Of a stretch of DNA of 9,749 nucleotides, positions 1 to 6,156 are shown in pieces. Under the pieces are notes generated by a model. The model was not told the DNA's origin and made no database searches. It saw only the letters and a list, made by a program, of their open reading frames with translations. The position numbers and the translations under genes are program-made. The first letter of the stretch is position 1; each line of letters starts with the position of its first letter. The stretch is from UBA5336 sp039818165 (GTDB taxonomy: Bacteria; Pseudomonadota; Alphaproteobacteria; Caulobacterales; Hyphomonadaceae): contig JBCBUL010000049.1 of NCBI GenBank assembly GCA_039818165.1, forward strand, positions 1 to 9,749. Direction: 5' to 3'.

Positions 1-33
1 GCAGACGCGCTTTAATTTCCTTCTTATCGTTTA

Positions 34-62
34 TTGATAAAGTTCGAAAAGCAGGCTAAGTG
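34..62 (+). promoter_or_regulatory. Weak candidate promoter for the DUF805 genes
   Basis: TTGATA at 34-39 resembles a -35 box. Seventeen bases further on is TAAGTG at 57-62, a poor -10 match; alternatively GCTAA at 55-59 resembles the alphaproteobacterial -10 type. It lies about 90 bp before the first DUF805 start, and no other promoter-like pair is obvious there. This is a motif match only. Confidence 0.25.
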
Positions 63-72
63 CTCGCGTTGG

Positions 73-102
73 AGCTCAAGGCGGCGAAATTCGTCTTGAG
101 CT
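73..102. repeat. 8-bp inverted repeat in the leader of the DUF805 unit
   Basis: AGCTCAAG at 73-80 is exactly repeated in reverse complement as CTTGAGCT at 95-102, with a 14-base loop. No T-run follows, so it does not look like an intrinsic terminator. It lies between the candidate promoter and the first start codon, so it could be a regulatory-protein site or an RNA hairpin in the leader. No function can be read from it. Confidence 0.4.
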
Positions 103-149
103 GAGCAGAGACAGTCCCATGCGCGCCATGGGGAAGAGGGCCGAATTCG

Positions 150-671
150 ATGATGTCAGTATTGTTCAACCCCAATGGGCGCATTGGCCCGCGCACCTTT
201 TGGCGCGGAGTCGTCATACTTCTGGCCATCATGATCGTGATCAATGTGGCTGGTGCCTATGCGGGCCCGGTGGGCCAGATGTTGGGACTTTTGACGCTTG
301 CCGCACCCTATTGCTATCTGTGTGTGTACGGTAAACGGCTCCATGACGCCGACAAGTCGGCCTGGTTCTTCCTTCTCTTTTTTCTGGGCTACTTCATCAG
401 CGAAGGTGTGCTGCAATCCGTCCTGCTCCCCATCCTGTCTCCAGGGGCTGCGGAATTGCAAGAAGACATGACGCTGCTCATGGAGCAGGGGCAATTCATG
501 GATGCCCTCGAATACGCTCCCGCGATTGCAAAAGAAAGTATCATGACGGCGCTGGTCAGCCTCATCGCAACGAACGCTGTGCTTGGGTTCATTGCAGCAC
601 GCCTGAAATCCGATCCCGGCCCAAATCAGTATGGACCGCCAGAAGGCATGTCCGCCTCCGACACGTTTTAA
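150..671 (+). CDS. DUF805 family inner-membrane protein
   Basis: This 173-residue hydrophobic protein matches the DUF805 pattern. It has an N-terminal NPNGRIGPRTFWRG stretch (the family's 'G-R-x-x-R-x-x-FW' entry motif), a KRLHDADKSAW loop at residues 62-72 (family pattern KRLHDxGKSGWW), and a C-terminal DPGPNQYGPPEG tail at 155-166 like the usual 'PGxNxYGPxP'. Membrane segments lie near 18-38, 41-59, 70-92 and 129-151. Between the third and fourth is a charged insertion of about 35 residues (93-128) that short family members lack. The start is the first of two adjacent ATGs, with GAAGAGGG at 133-140 as ribosome-binding site. A second DUF805-like gene follows after 21 bp, so the two are probably co-transcribed. 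The family's biochemical role is unknown to me. Confidence is high in family, none in function. Confidence 0.85.
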   Translation: MMSVLFNPNGRIGPRTFWRGVVILLAIMIVINVAGAYAGPVGQMLGLLTLAAPYCYLCVYGKRLHDADKSAWFFLLFFLGYFISEGVLQSVLLPILSPGAAELQEDMTLLMEQGQFMDALEYAPAIAKESIMTALVSLIATNAVLGFIAARLKSDPGPNQYGPPEGMSASDTF

Positions 672-692
672 GCGCCAGTAAGGGCCCCCGCG

Positions 693-1793
693 ATGAGCGA
701 TCTATCTTCGTCCCCGAATACCGAGCCGCTGGACCCAAAACGCCCGTGGATCACGGATCCTCGGGAGGCGCCTGCGTCGATGAACTGGCTTCAGGGCTAC
801 ATGAATCCCTTCGGTGAAACGTCTCGGCTGCACTTTACGCGGGCGTGGACCGGGCTCTTTTTCATCCGCATGATCTGGTATCTTGGTTTCTGGCTACTGG
901 CAGCGATTTTTGGCGCCGCTGGCGTGGAGGATCCGAGCGCGTTTGTACCGCCACCTTGGGCGTTTCTGGTGCTGATTGTTGTCACTGTAATGGCGTCGCT
1001 TGTGCTGCATGTGCGGCGCCTGGCAGACGCAAAACGCTCTCCCCTCTGGGCGGTGTTGGTTGTGATCCCCGCGCTGGCCCTACTTTTTGGTCTGGTAAGC
1101 GGCGTTCAAGACAGCGCGGCCGAATACGGCGTGGCCCAACGCGCTGCTGACCTGGAGCGGCAGGGTATGCCTAGGAAACTGATCGCCGTGGAGTTGGATC
1201 GCAACGGTGCTGCCAAGCTCTTTGCGCAGGAGCTTCTGGTGCGAGTCAAATTAGGCCAGCTCGAACGGGGCGAGATTTCTGCCGATGAACCGGATCAAGA
1301 CCTTCTTGAAACGGCAGATTTGTCAGACCCGGCCTTCACAACGGCATTGGTTGATATGTCAGCTGAATTGACCGGTTCTCAACGCACGAAGATTGAGAAC
1401 GCTTTCGAAGACCTACGCACTGAAAAAGCGGAGGAACAATCAGACAGCGAAAGCGGTAGCAATAGCGAAACCGTGGGCGCCCAGGCGGGCGGAGAACGAA
1501 CAGGTCGGGGCGGTCCCAATCAGACACGCGAACAGCGCCTGCGTGGCCAGTTGGGGCGTTTTTCACGTCAGTGGCGTGGCAAGCTCCCGCAGATCGATGT
1601 GTCCACAATCAGCGAGCGGAACTATGCGCTGGATGCGGGCGTTGGGACTGCAACGGTCTTTTGGGCAATCCCGTCCTTCTTGGTCATGCTCTGGAGCTTG
1701 CTCTGGGTCGGCCGGCTTCCCTCCGGGGGCGGCACAATTCGGTCGCGGTTTGAACCTGAAACAGGTTTGGAAAGCCGGTCTTACGCGTCTTGA
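693..1793 (+). CDS. DUF805-like membrane protein with a large soluble insertion
   Basis: This 366-residue protein appears to be a diverged, enlarged relative of the upstream gene. Residues 38-64 (NPFGETSRLHFTRAWTG and on) fit the DUF805 entry motif, and VRRLADAKRSPLWA at 107-120 matches the family's KRLHDxGKSxW loop. Predicted membrane segments are near 53-73, 89-107, 117-137 and 317-339. The third and fourth are separated by about 180 mostly hydrophilic residues. The first part of that insertion (about 140-245) looks helical and charged. The second part (about 246-295) is low in complexity, first acidic and Ser/Asn/Glu-rich (DSESGSNSE), then Gly/Arg-rich. The start is supported by TAAGGG at 679-684. 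The 3' end overlaps convergent lipB by 13 bp. The protein may be partly structural or act as a membrane-anchored partner of its neighbour, but this is unknown. Confidence 0.8.
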   Translation: MSDLSSSPNTEPLDPKRPWITDPREAPASMNWLQGYMNPFGETSRLHFTRAWTGLFFIRMIWYLGFWLLAAIFGAAGVEDPSAFVPPPWAFLVLIVVTVMASLVLHVRRLADAKRSPLWAVLVVIPALALLFGLVSGVQDSAAEYGVAQRAADLERQGMPRKLIAVELDRNGAAKLFAQELLVRVKLGQLERGEISADEPDQDLLETADLSDPAFTTALVDMSAELTGSQRTKIENAFEDLRTEKAEEQSDSESGSNSETVGAQAGGERTGRGGPNQTREQRLRGQLGRFSRQWRGKLPQIDVSTISERNYALDAGVGTATVFWAIPSFLVMLWSLLWVGRLPSGGGTIRSRFEPETGLESRSYAS

Positions 1794-2485
1794 GCCAGCT
1801 CGGGTGCGGGCGCGGTTTTTGTTTCTGCTTGGAAGACGGTTTCGAAGGCGGCGCGCAGGGAGCCGTCGACTTCTTCCGGCGTGACGGCCCGTCCGAGGTC
1901 CAGCAGGCTGGTTACGCCAAAACGGGGATCGGCAATGCCGCAAGGCGTGATGCCGCCAAAGTGGCTGAGATCCGGTTCGACATTCAGGGATATGCCATGG
2001 AAGCTCACCCAACGTTTCAGGCGAATTCCAATCGCGGCGATTTTGTCTTCGCGTTCCGGAGCGCCAGGGGTTGATCGATCGACCCAGACGCCGACACGGC
2101 CATCCCGCGTAAACGCGTCGACGTTGAAGTCCGCGAGCGCGGTTATGATCCATGCTTCCAAAGACTTCACAAACGCGCGGACATCTCGCCCCCGCTGGGC
2201 CACGTCGAGCATCACATAAGCCACACGTTGCCCCGGCCCGTGATACGTGTATTCCCCCCCGCGGCCCGCATCGAAAACGGGGAAGCGTTCGGGCTCAAGC
2301 AGGTCATTGCTGCGCGCGCTTGTGCCTGCTGTGTAGAGGGGCGGGTGCTCGAGAAGCCAGATGCATTCGCGTGCGCCCTCACTGCGGATAGCCTTTGCAC
2401 GGGCCTCCATCCAGGCCTTCGCGGCGAGGTAGTCCACAGGGTGGTCTGAGATGACCCAGTCGATGGCAGGAAGAGCTTGTTTCAC
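1781..2485 (-). CDS. lipB: Octanoyl-[ACP]:protein N-octanoyltransferase LipB
   Basis: LipB moves an octanoyl group from acyl carrier protein to a conserved lysine in lipoyl domains (pyruvate and 2-oxoglutarate dehydrogenases, glycine cleavage H protein). This is the first step of endogenous lipoate synthesis, before LipA adds sulfur, and it occurs in the cytosol. The 234-residue protein shows the full signature: RGGEYTYHGPGQ at 75-86, catalytic Lys148 in DKIAAIGIR, SFHGISLNV at 161-169, and catalytic Cys182 in GITPCGI. Length is normal for the family. The start codon is GTG (CAC on the plus strand at 2483-2485). The next internal Met is at residue 26, which would cut into the fold. No clear Shine-Dalgarno precedes the GTG, but a CTATAT/GCTAT stretch lies just upstream. 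The gene converges on the second DUF805 gene, overlapping it by 13 bp. Confidence 0.96.
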   Translation of the reverse strand: MKQALPAIDWVISDHPVDYLAAKAWMEARAKAIRSEGARECIWLLEHPPLYTAGTSARSNDLLEPERFPVFDAGRGGEYTYHGPGQRVAYVMLDVAQRGRDVRAFVKSLEAWIITALADFNVDAFTRDGRVGVWVDRSTPGAPEREDKIAAIGIRLKRWVSFHGISLNVEPDLSHFGGITPCGIADPRFGVTSLLDLGRAVTPEEVDGSLRAAFETVFQAETKTAPAPELAQDA

Positions 2486-2551
2486 GCCGATAGCATATAG
2501 AGATGATTTTGGGCTTCACATAGAGGGCGCTGCGGCTTATACGGCGGGGTC

Positions 2552-2582
2552 TTGGCGTCGAGCTACCTCAGCGGCGTTAAAT
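2552..2582 (+). promoter_or_regulatory. Candidate promoter for tRNA-Leu
   Basis: TTGGCG at 2552-2557 is a fair -35 match and TTAAAT at 2577-2582 a moderate -10 match. The spacing of 19 is longer than ideal. It would start transcription just before the tRNA at 2592, which fits the short leaders common for tRNA genes. Motif-based only. Confidence 0.3.
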
Positions 2583-2591
2583 GAACAGTGT

Positions 2592-2676
2592 GCGGTCGTG
2601 GCGGAACTGGTAGACGCGCAGCGTTGAGGTCGCTGTGGAGCAATCCGTGGAGGTTCGAGTCCTCTCGACCGCACCA
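2592..2676 (+). tRNA. tRNA-Leu (anticodon GAG)
   Basis: This folds as an 85-nt class II tRNA. The acceptor stem GCGGTCG (2592-2598) pairs with CGACCGC (2666-2672), and the discriminator A with encoded CCA ends at 2676. The anticodon stem CAGCG/CGCTG (2619-2623 and 2631-2635) encloses loop TTGAGGT, with anticodon GAG at 2626-2628, reading CUC and CUU leucine codons. The long variable arm (2636-2648) forms a small GGA/TCC hairpin as expected for leucine tRNAs. The T loop is TTCGAGT at 2654-2660. The tRNA stands alone between lipB (divergent) and the flavoprotein gene. Confidence 0.96.
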
Positions 2677-2721
2677 TTCAAAACCGGTCAGCGCGTAGCG
2701 ATGGAAGATCGATCCCGGTTC

Positions 2722-2737
2722 TTGAGTCCTCACTCAA
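2722..2737 (+). repeat. Small hairpin downstream of tRNA-Leu
   Basis: TTGAGT (2722-2727) and ACTCAA (2732-2737) form a perfect 6-bp stem around the tetraloop CCTC. The following bases (ccagtttgt) contain only a short T-run, so terminator function for the tRNA transcript is possible but weakly supported. The surrounding sequence also resembles part of the tRNA T arm. Together with the rest of 2677-2855 it is otherwise featureless apart from the ribosome-binding site of the next gene. Confidence 0.35.
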
Positions 2738-2855
2738 CCAGTTTGTCAGACTCTTCAACGGGCCCTGACGCTACGGTTGGGCTTGCGGCTGGCGGGTCTC
2801 AGCGTCATCATCATCGGTAACAGCAAAGCTGGCAGTCGGCCGCGGGAGGACCAGG

Positions 2856-3845
2856 ATGAAAACCAAAATCACTGAGATGTTCGGCATTGAGCACCCCATC
2901 ATTCAGGGCGGCATGCACTGGGTCGGGTTTGCAGAGATGGCTGCGGCTGTTTCCAACGCTGGCGGGCTCGGCACGATCACGGCGCTCACACAGAAGACCC
3001 CGGAAGACCTCGCGAATGAAATCGCAAAGTGCAGCGATATGACGGACAAACCGTTCGCGGTGAACATCACATTCCTGCCCAGCCTTACCCCACCGGACTA
3101 TCCCGCAATCGTCGAGAAAGTGATCAAGGGCGGGGTCAAAGTGGTTGAAACAGCTGGGCGCAATCCAGAGCAGGTTTTGCCCGCCCTCAAGGATGCCGGG
3201 ATCAAGGTCATTCATAAATGTACGTCCGTGCGCCATTCGCTGAAGGCCCAGGCCATTGGCTGCGATGCCGTCTCTGTGGACGGCTTTGAGTGCGGTGGGC
3301 ATCCCGGTGAGGATGATGTTCCGAACATGATCCTGCTTCCTCGGGCCCATGACGAGCTTGAAATTCCGTTTGTTTCCTCCGGTGGTCAGGCCGATGGTCG
3401 TTCCCTTGTGGCTTCACTCGCCATGGGAGCCGAGGGCATGAACATGGGCACCCGCTTCATCGCCACAAAAGAGGCGCCGGTTCACCAGAACGTCAAAGAC
3501 GCGATTGTGGCGGCGAGTGAACTCGATACCCGCCTTGTGATGCGCCCCCTGCGCAACACTGAGCGTGTCATGAAGAATGAAGCCGTCGAGCGCCTTCTGG
3601 AGAAGGAAAAAGCGCTCGGAGATAAGCTGACGATCCAGGACATCCTGCCGGAAGTCGCGGGTGTTTATCCGCGGATCATGAGTGAGGGCGACATGGATGC
3701 CGGCGCGTGGTCTTGCGGCATGGTTGCCGGGCTGATCCATGACATCCCCACGTGCCAGGAACTCGTGGACCGGATTATGAATCAGGCCAATCAGATCATT
3801 ACCGAGCGCATGGCAGGGATGCTTGGGACGAAAGTGCCAGCCTGA
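2856..3845 (+). CDS. FMN-dependent nitronate monooxygenase-fold oxidoreductase, PA1024 (NADH:quinone reductase)-like
   Basis: This 329-residue TIM-barrel flavoenzyme belongs to the nitronate monooxygenase / 2-nitropropane dioxygenase family. Visible family features are HPIIQGGMHWVG at 13-24, NAGGLGTITALT at 34-45, the FMN-region AVNITFLP at 68-75, ETAG at 98-101, HKCTSVRHSLKA at 120-131, GFECGGHPGEDD at 143-154 with the active-site histidine at 149, SSGGQADGR at 174-182, and GMNMGTRFIATKEAPVH at 194-210. From memory, these motifs and the length match Pseudomonas aeruginosa PA1024 closely. PA1024 was annotated as a nitronate monooxygenase and later shown to work as an NADH:quinone reductase. 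I therefore favour NADH:quinone reductase activity, with true nitronate oxidation as the alternative. A strong GGAGGA (2845-2850) sits 5 bases before the ATG. The stop codon abuts the stop of convergent ldcA. Confidence 0.9.
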   Translation: MKTKITEMFGIEHPIIQGGMHWVGFAEMAAAVSNAGGLGTITALTQKTPEDLANEIAKCSDMTDKPFAVNITFLPSLTPPDYPAIVEKVIKGGVKVVETAGRNPEQVLPALKDAGIKVIHKCTSVRHSLKAQAIGCDAVSVDGFECGGHPGEDDVPNMILLPRAHDELEIPFVSSGGQADGRSLVASLAMGAEGMNMGTRFIATKEAPVHQNVKDAIVAASELDTRLVMRPLRNTERVMKNEAVERLLEKEKALGDKLTIQDILPEVAGVYPRIMSEGDMDAGAWSCGMVAGLIHDIPTCQELVDRIMNQANQIITERMAGMLGTKVPA

Positions 3846-4676
3846 TCAGCCGAACACCACAACCCCGTTGTCGGCATCGTGACCGATGGGGCTCGTGCCT
3901 ATCACAGGAACGCTCGCCGCTGCGCACCAGTGGCGGGCGATTTCGTCGGCGGTCATGGCGAAATCAATATCATTCTCGGGAACGTCACTGAAGCGGCCCA
4001 GACGCACACCGGCGAGACGGGAAAACCACGCGCTTGAGGCGAGTTGAGCGAAGGCGCGATCGAGGCGATAATGGTATTCGCCGATATCTTCGAGATGTAG
4101 AATGTGACCGGTCAGATCTGGCAGAAAGGGTGTGCCATTCAGGCTGGCGAGAACCGTTAGGTTCAGGGCAATCTGTGGCCGCGCGTCTGCCTTCTGCAGA
4201 ACGGGGACTTTGAGCGCTTGCAGCGCGCGCAATACGGCGGCTTCACCGCCAATGCGTTGAACATCGCTTGGCATCGGACCGTGGATGCAGTTGCCGATGC
4301 CCGCGCCGTAAAGTGTGGCCAGCAAAGCGCCGGTGTCACTGTAGCCGAGATAAGTCTTTTGACGCGCCGCAGGTCCGAGATTTGCGACCAGATCCGAAAG
4401 CAGGCGCGCGGAGCCATAACCGCCCCGGCCGAACCAGATGGCGTCTAGATCCGGGTCGTTTGCAGCTTCGATCAACGTGTCCTTCCGCGTGGTATCATCA
4501 CCCGCGAAATGCCCGTGGGCTGCGAAACACTGGGGATGGAACTGCAGCTCCAATTCTGGGACGTGATGCGACGCGAGGTCTGTGACGCGATCGGCGACGC
4601 CGGGAGGTACCGCTCTGGCGGGGGCCACCACCATTACGCGTCGCGGATCGCCGGAATTTTGCCTATCTCGCGCCAT
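3846..4676 (-). CDS. ldcA: LD-carboxypeptidase (peptidase S66, LdcA-like)
   Basis: S66 enzymes remove the terminal D-alanine from murein tetrapeptides in the cytosol, giving tripeptides for peptidoglycan recycling. With the start at 4676 the protein has 276 residues. VMVVAPA near 14-20 is the family's N-terminal strand, and WFGRGGYGSARLL at 81-93 matches the 'R-G-G-Y-G' motif. The nucleophile is Ser113 in GYSD. NLTVLASLNGTPFLPDL at 172-188 fits the family, with Glu196 in HLEDIGE and His266 in SPIGHD completing the Ser-Glu-His triad. The open frame extends back to 4781, but that part overlaps the divergent ligase. The ATG at 4676 leaves a normal N-terminus; 4634 is a shorter alternative. No Shine-Dalgarno is clear for any of them. 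The protein stops only ten residues after the catalytic His, where relatives usually continue another 10-20. Confidence 0.88.
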   Translation of the reverse strand: MARDRQNSGDPRRVMVVAPARAVPPGVADRVTDLASHHVPELELQFHPQCFAAHGHFAGDDTTRKDTLIEAANDPDLDAIWFGRGGYGSARLLSDLVANLGPAARQKTYLGYSDTGALLATLYGAGIGNCIHGPMPSDVQRIGGEAAVLRALQALKVPVLQKADARPQIALNLTVLASLNGTPFLPDLTGHILHLEDIGEYHYRLDRAFAQLASSAWFSRLAGVRLGRFSDVPENDIDFAMTADEIARHWCAAASVPVIGTSPIGHDADNGVVVFG

Positions 4677-4688
4677 GGGAGTCAGGGT

Positions 4689-6101
4689 ATGTCGGATTCC
4701 ATGACGGATCAAAAACAGTATTTCTTCTGTGGCATCGGCGGGTCGGGCATGCTGCCTCTGGCCATGATCCTGCGCGGCCAAGGCGCCGAAGTATCTGGAT
4801 CAGATCGGGCACTCGACCAAGGGCGGACGCCTGAGAAGTTCGAGTGGTTGAGAGGGCAGGGCATCGGACTGTTTCCCCAGGATGGATCGGGCCTCGTCTC
4901 TGGAGATCAAGTGCTGGTGGCGTCCGCGGCGATTGAGGACACAGTGCCTGATGTTGCTGCGGCGATCGAACAGGGGTGCCGCCGGGTTTCGCGCGCTGAG
5001 CTGTTGTCTGAGCTTTTCAATGATGCTGCTCTCTCGGTGGGTGTTGCCGGGACGAGTGGGAAGTCCACGACGACAGCGATGATAGCGTGGATCCTTCATG
5101 CGACGGGCGCTGACCCCACCGTGATGAATGGTGCGGTGATGAAGAATTTCGCGGGGCCCGGGGTGCCGTTTGCCAGCGCACTCGTCGGAAAGGGCGACGC
5201 ATTTGTCAGCGAAGTCGATGAGAGCGACGGGTCCATCGCGATGTACTCGCCAGATGTCGCCCTGCTCAACAATGTGTCGTTGGACCATAAATCGATGGAC
5301 GAGCTGCGCGCGCTTTTCGGCAACTATTTGGCGAAAGCCGGGACGGCCATTCTCAATGCCGACGATAGCGAAGTGCTGGGCTTGGCGCAGCGGGCTCAAA
5401 AGGCACGGACCTATAGCTTCGAACGCCGCGATGCAGACCTCTATGCCCATTCGATCAAGACCGAACCGACCTCGATATCCTGTGTGATAACCGCCGACGG
5501 CAACGAGGCGTTTCGGTTGTCGCTCAAAGTGCCGGGACGCCATAATCTGGCCAATGCGATGGCGGCATTGCTGGCCTGTGAGGCTTGTGGGATTGAGCTA
5601 AAAGCGAGCGCGGCAGCAATGGCGGATTATGCCGGGATCCGGAGGCGGTTTGATATCGTTGGAACTGCCGATGGCGTTACGATCATTGATGATTTCGCCC
5701 ACAACCCTGACAAGATTGCCGCCACGCTCAAGACTCTGCGTGACTTTCCTGGAAGGCTGCTGGTCCTGTTCCAACCCCATGGCTTTGGCCCGCTGAAAAA
5801 GATGCGCTCGGAACTGGCCAGCGCGTTCATCGACAATATGCTCGCCGAAGACGTTTTGGTCATGCCCGAGCCGGTTTACTTCGGCGGCACGGTCGATAGG
5901 GCCGTTTCCAGCGAGGACCTGGTTGCCGATATTCAGACCGCTGGCGTGCAGGCGGAGCGCTTCGAAACGCGTGAGGCATGCGGGGAACGCCTCCTCGCTC
6001 TGGCCAGGTCGGGAGACCGGATTATTGTAATGGGTGCGCGCGACGATACGCTGAGCGAGTTTGCAGCGCGTCTCCTGCAAGAAATACAGCAGCGTTCGTG
6101 A
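4689..6101 (+). CDS. Mur ligase family protein, MurC/Mpl type (UDP-MurNAc:L-Ala or :murein-tripeptide ligase)
   Basis: This 470-residue ATP-dependent ligase has the three Mur domains. The N-terminal UDP-binding domain shows FFCGIGGSGMLPLA at 12-25 and EVSGSD at 34-39. The central ATPase has P-loop GTSGKSTTT at 121-129, EVDESDGS at 175-182 and NNVSLDHKSMDEL at 194-206. Then come GRHNLANAMA at 283-292, RRRFDIVG at 318-325, DDFAHNP at 334-340 and the C-terminal FQPHGFGP at 361-368. The layout is closest to MurC (UDP-MurNAc plus L-Ala) and Mpl (UDP-MurNAc plus recycled tripeptide). Divergent ldcA, which makes that tripeptide, favours the recycling role. The Ser residues in the P-loop replace the His and Thr of the usual GTHGKT, and FQPHGFGP differs from the MurC FQPHR form. 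The frame extends upstream to 4509, antisense to ldcA. ATG 4689 with GGGAG at 4677-4681 is preferred; ATG 4701 is possible. Confidence 0.85.
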   Translation: MSDSMTDQKQYFFCGIGGSGMLPLAMILRGQGAEVSGSDRALDQGRTPEKFEWLRGQGIGLFPQDGSGLVSGDQVLVASAAIEDTVPDVAAAIEQGCRRVSRAELLSELFNDAALSVGVAGTSGKSTTTAMIAWILHATGADPTVMNGAVMKNFAGPGVPFASALVGKGDAFVSEVDESDGSIAMYSPDVALLNNVSLDHKSMDELRALFGNYLAKAGTAILNADDSEVLGLAQRAQKARTYSFERRDADLYAHSIKTEPTSISCVITADGNEAFRLSLKVPGRHNLANAMAALLACEACGIELKASAAAMADYAGIRRRFDIVGTADGVTIIDDFAHNPDKIAATLKTLRDFPGRLLVLFQPHGFGPLKKMRSELASAFIDNMLAEDVLVMPEPVYFGGTVDRAVSSEDLVADIQTAGVQAERFETREACGERLLALARSGDRIIVMGARDDTLSEFAARLLQEIQQRS

Positions 6102-6146
6102 CACGGCTGATGCAAAAATGTCTCACATTTAAGACACGTCAGTGTC
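6100..6146. promoter_or_regulatory. Cluster of GACAC/GTGTC half-sites upstream of the TonB receptor (possible operator)
   Basis: GACAC occurs at 6100-6104 (overlapping the ligase stop) and 6133-6137, GTGTC at 6142-6146 and TGTCT at 6119-6123. GACAC-gtca-GTGTC at 6133-6146 is a perfect inverted repeat, and TGTCT/AGACA (6119-6123 and 6132-6136) forms a second, overlapping one with 8 bases between. No T-run follows, so a terminator is unlikely. A transcription-factor binding region controlling the receptor is the natural reading, but the regulator is not in the window. Confidence 0.4.
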
Positions 6147-6156
6147 CGATGCATTC

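Noticed and set aside
1563..2153. Long open frame of 196 codons on the minus strand overlapping DUF805 and lipB
   Set aside because: It is a shadow in a different frame of lipB and antisense to the DUF805 gene, with Arg/Pro-rich composition typical of GC-rich noise.
4509..4688. 60-codon upstream extension of the Mur ligase
   Set aside because: The extension is antisense to the ldcA 5' region, has no Mur-like content, and the N-terminal nucleotide-binding motif fits a start at 4689 or 4701.
4677..4781. 35-codon upstream extension of ldcA
   Set aside because: It is antisense to the Mur ligase UDP-binding domain, shows no S66 similarity and has no ribosome-binding site.
6133..6146. GACAC-gtca-GTGTC hairpin as the Mur ligase terminator
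   Set aside because: The stem is only 5 bp and no T-run follows; an operator reading fits better.
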